Of a stretch of DNA of 6,859 nucleotides, positions 1 to 6,859 are shown one piece after another. The notes below the pieces were generated by a model. That model worked only from the letters and a program-made list of their open reading frames with translations, made no database searches and was not told where the DNA came from. The position numbers and the translations under genes were made by a program. The DNA comes from Pseudomonadota bacterium. GTDB taxonomy: Bacteria; Pseudomonadota; Alphaproteobacteria; Acetobacterales; Acetobacteraceae. Positions within the stretch are counted from its first letter, which is position 1, and each line of letters opens with the position of its first letter. The stretch lies in assembly GCA_021805485.1 (NCBI GenBank), contig JAJZFF010000307.1, positions 1 through 6,859 of the forward strand. Direction: 5' to 3'.

Positions 1-564
1 ATTGTCGGGATCGACGGCGAGCGCGAAGCGCGCATTGGACGCCGTGTATTCGTGCCCGCAGCAGATCAACGTCGCATCCGGCAGGGCGGCGAACTTGGCG
101 AAACTGTCGAACATCTGCTGGGCCGTGCCCTCGAACAGGCGGCCGCAGCCGAGGCTGAACATCGTGTCGCCGCAGCAGAGGATGGGCCCGTCGGCGAAGT
201 AGTAGGCGATGTGGCCCAGCGTATGGCCGGGGGTGGCGATGACGCGCCCCTCTGCGGTGCCGAGGCGGACGATGTCGCCCTCCGCCACCGCCCGATCGAG
301 CCGCGGCCGCCGGTGCGCATCCGCCGCCGCACCAACCACCGGGACGGGGAAGCGGGCGCGCAGCGCGTCCACGCCACCGATATGGTCCTCGTGGTGATGG
401 GTGAGCAGGATCATGTCCAGACGGCCGCCGGCCTGCTCGATCGCCGCGATGATCGGCTCGGCCACCGGGGGGTCGACGATCGCGGTCGCGCCGGTGGCGC
501 TGTCGCGCAGCAGCCAGGAGTAATTGTCGGAGAGGACGGGAACGGGCGTTGCGGTGACGGTCAT
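1..564 (-). CDS. gloB: Hydroxyacylglutathione hydrolase (glyoxalase II), C-terminus cut by window edge
   Basis: Metallo-beta-lactamase-fold hydrolase that splits S-D-lactoylglutathione into D-lactate and glutathione, the second step of methylglyoxal detoxification in the cytosol. On the reverse strand an ATG at 564-562 opens 188 codons that continue to base 1 with no stop. The N-terminus has the family pattern PVLSDNYSWLLRD (residues 9-21). The binuclear metal site is complete as far as visible: THHHEDH (H56, H58, D60, H61), the PGHTLGH loop (H114), GDT (D133) and CGHEYT (H171, followed by Tyr173). Family members have about 240-255 residues, so roughly 60 C-terminal residues, part of the glutathione-binding helical domain, lie outside the window. 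No strong Shine-Dalgarno is visible; the start was chosen because the conserved N-terminus follows directly. It is divergent from the methyltransferase gene, with 80 bp between them. A related MBL hydrolase is possible, but the GHEYT motif argues for glyoxalase II. Confidence 0.93.
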   Translation of the reverse strand, partial: MTVTATPVPVLSDNYSWLLRDSATGATAIVDPPVAEPIIAAIEQAGGRLDMILLTHHHEDHIGGVDALRARFPVPVVGAAADAHRRPRLDRAVAEGDIVRLGTAEGRVIATPGHTLGHIAYYFADGPILCCGDTMFSLGCGRLFEGTAQQMFDSFAKFAALPDATLICCGHEYTASNARFALAVDPDN

Positions 565-608
565 GGCAAAGGATTTAGCCAGCGGGACGGGCGGACGCAA
601 CCGGGGCC

Positions 609-640
609 GATCGTTATATGCGGCCAATCGTTATATAACG
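609..640. promoter_or_regulatory. AT-rich palindrome with duplicated half-site between divergent genes
   Basis: CGTTATATAACG at 629-640 is a perfect 12-bp palindrome. ATCGTTATAT occurs twice as a direct repeat, at 610-619 and 627-636, 17 bp apart start to start. This island is conspicuous in otherwise very GC-rich DNA and lies between the divergent starts at 564 and 645. TATATA at 632-637 could serve as a -10 element for the methyltransferase gene, and TTATAT read on the minus strand (638-633) could serve gloB. No convincing -35 was found for either. An operator for a dimeric regulator plus overlapping -10 elements is an inference; the repeat and palindrome are directly visible. Confidence 0.5.
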
Positions 641-644
641 GCGC

Positions 645-1364
645 ATGCCGACCGACTCCTTCAGTGCCGCCGAGTTTTACGCCACCCGGCGCGGAGCGGT
701 GGCGGCGCGGCTGCTGCGCGCGCGCCTCGCCGCGCTGTGGCCGGCCGAGCCGGGCGCGCCGCCGCTGGCCTATCTCGGGCTCGGCTATGCCGGCCCCTAT
801 CTGCGCCTGTGGCGCGAGGGCGCGGCGCGCTGCATCGCGGTGACGCCGGCCCAGATCGGCGCCACGCGCTGGCCCGCCGGGGCCCCGAACCTCGCCTGCA
901 CCGCCGAGGAGGACGCGCTGCCGTTCCCGGACCTGAGTTTCGATCGCATCCTGCTGGTCCATGGGCTGGAAGCGGCCGAGAATGCGCGACGGATGCTGCG
1001 CGAGGCATGGCGCGTGCTCAAGGACGATGGCAGGCTGCTGGTCGTGGCGCCGAACCGCGTCGGCATGTGGGCGCACGTCGAAAGTACGCCCTTCGGCCAT
1101 GGCCAGCCCTATTCCCCCGGTCAGGTGGGCCGCTTGCTCGCCGAATCGCTGTTCCGCATTGAACGGCGCGACTCCGCGCTCTATCTGCCGCCGACGCATC
1201 TGCGGCTGTTCCTGCGCGGCGCTGCGCTCTGGGAGGCGGCGGGGCGGCGGCTGGTGCCGCATCTCGCCGGCCTGACCCTCAGCGAGGCGGTGAAGGACAT
1301 CTACGCCGCCGCGCCGCGCCAACCCGTGCTCCGCCGGCGCCTGATCTTCGCCGACGCCGCCTGA
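645..1364 (+). CDS. Class I SAM-dependent methyltransferase (type 11-like), substrate unknown
   Basis: The product has 239 residues and resembles methyltransferase type 11 domain proteins. Visible landmarks: a glycine-rich SAM loop LGLGYAGPY (residues 44-52), LPFPDLSFDRILLVHGLE (92-109), which matches the beta4 region where such enzymes usually read ...LPFxDxSFDxV, and REAWRVLKDDGRLLVVAPNR (119-138), the typical helix and beta5 after beta4. The strand after the SAM loop reads CIAVTPAQ (63-70), without the acidic residue that usually binds the ribose hydroxyls. The C-terminal third (about 140-239) is specific to this family and gives no substrate hint. The ATG at 645 has no Shine-Dalgarno and lies 7 bp behind a possible -10 (632-637), so the mRNA may be leaderless. 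The gene is divergent from gloB. Methyltransferases of this kind next to gloB are, from memory, common in alphaproteobacteria; the functional link is unknown. Confidence 0.85.
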   Translation: MPTDSFSAAEFYATRRGAVAARLLRARLAALWPAEPGAPPLAYLGLGYAGPYLRLWREGAARCIAVTPAQIGATRWPAGAPNLACTAEEDALPFPDLSFDRILLVHGLEAAENARRMLREAWRVLKDDGRLLVVAPNRVGMWAHVESTPFGHGQPYSPGQVGRLLAESLFRIERRDSALYLPPTHLRLFLRGAALWEAAGRRLVPHLAGLTLSEAVKDIYAAAPRQPVLRRRLIFADAA

Positions 1365-1393
1365 TCCTGCCGCCGCCGGCCGCCTTCCGCTCT

Positions 1394-1411
1394 CTGGCGG
1401 TTCGCCGCCGG
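1394..1411 (+). terminator. UUCG-loop hairpin after the methyltransferase gene, possible terminator
   Basis: GGCGG (1396-1400), loop TTCG (1401-1404) and CCGCC (1405-1409) form a perfect 5-bp stem. It extends by a T-G wobble (1395/1410) and a C-G pair (1394/1411). The hairpin begins 30 bases after the stop codon at 1362-1364. The only T-run, TTTTTT at 1433-1438, is about 20 bases further on, so this is not a textbook intrinsic terminator; it may instead be an RNA 3'-end stabiliser. The closing pair next to the loop is G-C rather than the extra-stable C-G. Confidence 0.4.
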
Positions 1412-1454
1412 TAGGGCTAGAACCGCGCGGGATTTTTTGCCTGCCAACCGCCTT

Positions 1455-1458
1455 GGAG
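1455..1458 (+). promoter_or_regulatory. Ribosome-binding site of secG
   Basis: GGAG five bases before the ATG at 1464. It decides the start against an in-frame TTG at 1437, which would add nine residues (MPANRLGAF) not expected in SecG. Confidence 0.75.
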
Positions 1459-1463
1459 CTTTC

Positions 1464-4516
<3,053 letters not shown>

Positions 4517-4557
4517 GCGGACGCGCGCAGGACGGCTTCCCTGCCGGCGTGGCATGC

Positions 4558-4563
4558 TATAAA
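4558..4563 (+). promoter_or_regulatory. Candidate -10 element upstream of bamD
   Basis: TATAAA in the 87-bp gap between kdsA and bamD, within GCTATAAAGC, is the only good -10-like hexamer there. Transcription would begin near 4570, giving a leader of about 34 bases. The stretch 16-18 bp upstream (around 4534-4541) is a poor match to TTGACA, so the -35 is not supported. A weak hairpin, CGGC/GCCG with a six-base loop at 4533-4546 and no T-run, precedes it. Confidence 0.4.
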
Positions 4564-4603
4564 GCCCGCGTCACCGCGACGGACAGACGAGGCGCCAACC
4601 CTG

Positions 4604-5476
4604 ATGCCATGCCTTGCCCCTCCCACCGTCTCCCGACGGCGTATGGTGCGCACCGCTCTGCTGGGCGTCGGCCTGCTGGCGCCGATGGCGGTCGTTGCCT
4701 GCTCGGATTCGACCGACAAGGGCCCCGATCCCGGCTTCATGGCCGGCCTTGGGGTAGAAGATCTGTATAATCGCGGCGTCGATGCACTGAATGCCGGCCG
4801 CTACAAATCGGCCGAGAAGCTGTTCGACAAGGTGGCCGAGAATTTCCCCTACTCGGCCTGGGCGGCGAACGCGCTGCTGATGGCGGGTTATTCCCAGTAT
4901 CTGGAAGGCTCCTACGCCGACGCCGTCACCACGCTGGAGCGCTTCACCCAGCTGCACCCGACCAGCAAGAGCATCGCCTACGCCTATTACTTGCGTGCTC
5001 TGTGCTATTACGAGCAGATGTCGGACATCGACCGGGACCAGAAAAATACGGCGCTGGCGCTGAACGCGCTCAAGGAGGTGGTGAACCGCTTCCCGGACAG
5101 CGCCTATGCCCGCGACGCCAGGCTGAAGATCGATCTCTGCAGCGACCATCTCGCGGCCGCGGAGATGGCGATCGGCCGCTGGTACGAGAGCAGGCATCTC
5201 TATGCCGCCGCCATCAACCGCTTCCAGCGCGTGGTCGACGATTATCAGACCACCAACCACGTGCCGGAGGCGCTCTATCGCCTCACCGAAATCTATCTCG
5301 CTCTGGGCATGACCGCCGAGGCGAAGCGTACGGCCGCTGTGCTCGCCTACAACTACCCGGGCAGTTCGTGGTACCGCCATTCCTTCGATCGCCTGGTGGC
5401 CGACGGCGACGTGAAGCCTCCCGCGGCGGCGCAGCAGGGCGGGTTCCTCGCCCGCAGCTTCGACTGGCTGTTCTGA
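4604..5476 (+). CDS. bamD: Outer membrane protein assembly lipoprotein BamD
   Basis: Essential lipoprotein of the BAM complex, which works with BamA to fold beta-barrel proteins into the outer membrane from the periplasmic face. The 290-residue product starts with an Arg-rich n-region (SRRRMVR, 10-16), a hydrophobic stretch (about 17-32) and a lipobox VVAC with Cys33 as lipidation site; Ser at +2 is compatible with outer-membrane sorting. Tetratricopeptide-like helical repeats follow from about residue 52 (EDLYNRGVDALNAGRYKSAE, with FDKVAENFPYSAWA next) to about 265, including VVNRFPDSAYARDA and YQTTNHVPEALYRLTE, both typical of the YfiO/BamD family. E. coli BamD has 245 residues; the excess lies in the long N-region and a short C-terminal tail ending FDWLF. 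The ATG at 4604 has ACGAGG 11 bases upstream; an ATG at 4643 would still leave a 20-residue signal peptide but removes the Arg cluster. recN follows after 25 bp. Confidence 0.95.
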   Translation: MPCLAPPTVSRRRMVRTALLGVGLLAPMAVVACSDSTDKGPDPGFMAGLGVEDLYNRGVDALNAGRYKSAEKLFDKVAENFPYSAWAANALLMAGYSQYLEGSYADAVTTLERFTQLHPTSKSIAYAYYLRALCYYEQMSDIDRDQKNTALALNALKEVVNRFPDSAYARDARLKIDLCSDHLAAAEMAIGRWYESRHLYAAAINRFQRVVDDYQTTNHVPEALYRLTEIYLALGMTAEAKRTAAVLAYNYPGSSWYRHSFDRLVADGDVKPPAAAQQGGFLARSFDWLF

Positions 5477-5501
5477 GCGCCCGGCGGGGATCCTCAGGCC
5501 T

Positions 5502-6859
5502 ATGCTGAGCGCCCTCGCGATCCGCGATGTGGTGCTGATCGAGCGGCTCGACCTCACCTTCGGTCCCGGCCTGATCGTCCTCACCGGGGAGACCGGTGCC
5601 GGCAAGTCCATCCTGCTCGACGGGCTGGCCATCGCGCTCGGCGCCCGCGCCGAGCCCGGGCTGCTGCGCGCGGGGGCGGAGCAGGCGAGCGTGACGGCCG
5701 GCTTCGTCGTCCCGCCCGATCATCCCGTCCACGCCCTGCTCGCCGAGCAGGGGCTGGCGGCGGAGGAGACCCTGGTGCTGCGCCGGGTGATCGGCCGCGA
5801 CGGGCGTTCGCGCGCCCTGGTCAATGATCAGCCGGTCGGGGTCGCGCTGCTGCGCCGGATCGGCGCGCTTCTGGTCGAGATCCAGGGGCAGCACGACCAG
5901 ATGGGCCTCGCCGACGCGGCGAGCCACACCGGCCTGCTCGATGCCTTCGGCGTGGCGCCGGCGCTGAACGCGGCGGTGGCCGAGACGTTTCGGGGCTGGC
6001 GCGCGGCGACGGCGGCGCTGGCGGCGGCGCGGGCCGGGATCGAGGCGGCGGCGCGGGACCGCGAATGGCTGACCCATGCCGTCGCCGAACTCGACACGCT
6101 CGCACCCGAGCCCGGCGAGGAGGACCGCCTCGCCGCCGAGCGGCTGGCGCTGCAGCAGGGCGAGCGCCGGGCCGAGGCGGTCGCCACGGCGCTGGCCGAG
6201 CTCACCCCGCGCGACCGTCGCCATCCTGGTCCCGGCGCTACTCTGCGCGCGGCCGCGCGGGCGTTGCAGCGCGTCGGCGAGCCGGCGACCGCCGTGCTCG
6301 CCGCGATCGAGCGGGCCGAGGAGGCCCTGGGCGAGGCCGAGAGCCTGCTGTCGCGCCTGGCCGGGGAGGCGGAGGGCGATCCGCGACGGCTCGAGGCCGC
6401 GGAGGAGCGGCTGTTCGCCCTGCGCGCGGCGGCGCGCAAGTACGCCGTCGCCGTCGTCGAGCTCCCGGCCCACGCCGCCGCGCTGCGCGCCCGCCTGGCT
6501 TCGCTGCAGAGCGGCGAGGCCGAGGTCGCCGCGCTGGCGGACGCGGTCCGCTCGGCGCGCTCGGCCTATATCGCCGCCGCCGAGCGGCTCGGCGCGGCGC
6601 GGACGGCGGCGGCGGCGCGGCTGCAGCGGGCGGTCGCCGCCGAGCTGCCGCCCTTGCGCCTGGACAAGGCGCGGTTCGTCGTCGAGCTCACCCCGCTGGC
6701 GGAGAGCGCCTGGGCCGCGCAGGGACGCGAGGCGGCGCGGTTCCTCATCGCCGCCAATCCGGGCCAGGAGCCGGGCCCGCTCGCCCGCGTTGCCTCGGGC
6801 GGGGAATTGTCGCGCCTGATGCTGGCGTTGAAAGTGGTGCTGGCGGCGGGCTCGCCGGT
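5502..6859 (+). CDS. recN: DNA repair protein RecN, C-terminus cut by window edge
   Basis: SMC-like ATPase that gathers and holds DNA ends in RecA-dependent double-strand break repair. The frame is open from the ATG at 5502 to the window edge: 452 codons of the usual ~550. Visible: N-terminal MLSALAIRDVVLIERLDLTF, typical of RecN; Walker A GETGAGKS (29-36); VEIQGQHDQ (125-133), the conserved motif before the coiled coil; an Ala/Arg/Glu-rich antiparallel coiled coil (about 150-390) containing RLFALRAAARKYAV near its tip; LIAANPGQEPGPLARVASGGE (from about 416); and the ABC signature SGGELSRLMLALK (432-444). Walker B and the final ~100 residues are outside. It lies 25 bp after bamD and is probably co-transcribed; GGGGA at 5486-5490 and AGG at 5496-5498 are possible ribosome sites. 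The Ala richness of the coiled coil fits the local base composition. Confidence 0.95.
   Translation, partial: MLSALAIRDVVLIERLDLTFGPGLIVLTGETGAGKSILLDGLAIALGARAEPGLLRAGAEQASVTAGFVVPPDHPVHALLAEQGLAAEETLVLRRVIGRDGRSRALVNDQPVGVALLRRIGALLVEIQGQHDQMGLADAASHTGLLDAFGVAPALNAAVAETFRGWRAATAALAAARAGIEAAARDREWLTHAVAELDTLAPEPGEEDRLAAERLALQQGERRAEAVATALAELTPRDRRHPGPGATLRAAARALQRVGEPATAVLAAIERAEEALGEAESLLSRLAGEAEGDPRRLEAAEERLFALRAAARKYAVAVVELPAHAAALRARLASLQSGEAEVAALADAVRSARSAYIAAAERLGAARTAAAARLQRAVAAELPPLRLDKARFVVELTPLAESAWAAQGREAARFLIAANPGQEPGPLARVASGGELSRLMLALKVVLAAGSP

Noticed and set aside
610..642. Mo-box (ModE/MopA-type molybdenum operator)
   Set aside because: The CGTTATAT half-site is reminiscent, but the spacing of the inverted halves (fully overlapping, or 13 bp apart) does not match my memory of such sites, and no molybdenum gene is nearby.
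52..843. 263-codon plus-strand frame across the gloB gene
   Set aside because: It is antisense to the confidently identified glyoxalase II frame, crosses the divergent promoter region and runs out of frame into the methyltransferase gene.
1437..1463. SecG starting at TTG 1437
   Set aside because: A clear GGAG lies 5 bases before the ATG at 1464, and the SecG family begins at that point.
4571..5632. 353-codon minus-strand frame opposite bamD and the recN start
   Set aside because: No recognisable domain; it spans two well-supported genes on the plus strand.
6200..6245. Possible frameshift in recN near the end of the first coiled-coil half
   Set aside because: Reading codon by codon, the frame continues as ELTPRDRRHPGPGATLRAAA and reaches the conserved RLFALR and SGGELS motifs, so no frameshift is present.
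5283..6473. 396-codon minus-strand frame opposite the bamD end and recN
   Set aside because: Low-complexity Arg/Gly/Gln-rich translation opposite a confident RecN coding frame.

Overview
This is a very GC-rich chromosomal segment from a Gram-negative bacterium, most likely an alphaproteobacterium. My guess of Rhodospirillales/Acetobacteraceae rests on protein style and on the order secG-pyrG-kdsA and bamD-recN; no taxonomic marker was checked. KDO synthesis (kdsA) and an outer-membrane assembly lipoprotein (bamD) show that the cell has an outer membrane. All seven genes look intact apart from truncation at the window edges. No mobile element, CRISPR array, tRNA or rRNA was seen.

Left part (1-1364): a divergent pair. 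A glyoxalase II gene (gloB-like) runs leftward off the window edge, and a class I SAM-dependent methyltransferase gene runs rightward. The 80 bp between them hold an AT-rich island that stands out in this GC-rich DNA: a perfect 12-bp palindrome, CGTTATATAACG, plus an upstream direct copy of its left half. It is a candidate shared operator/promoter, and the methyltransferase gene may be transcribed without a leader.

Middle part (1365-4516): after a hairpin with a UUCG loop come secG (Sec translocon subunit with a long Pro/Ala/Ser tail encoded partly by 15-bp tandem repeats), pyrG (CTP synthase) and kdsA (KDO-8-phosphate synthase, metal-dependent type judging by its Cys). pyrG and kdsA overlap, so they are very probably co-transcribed. 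There is a metabolic logic: CTP from PyrG is the co-substrate that activates KDO to CMP-KDO. Three short hairpins fill the secG-pyrG gap, and the last one covers the pyrG ribosome-binding region.

Right part (4517-6859): a gap with a TATAAA -10 element leads into bamD (outer-membrane beta-barrel assembly lipoprotein) and recN (DNA-repair SMC-like ATPase), 25 bp apart. recN runs off the right edge before its Walker B region. Coupling of bamD and recN is common in this class; finding them directly behind kdsA, where eno often lies, is a local synteny difference.

The window is mostly conserved housekeeping DNA. I found no convincing new multi-gene system. The best leads are non-coding: the palindrome between gloB and the methyltransferase, and the hairpin series in front of pyrG.
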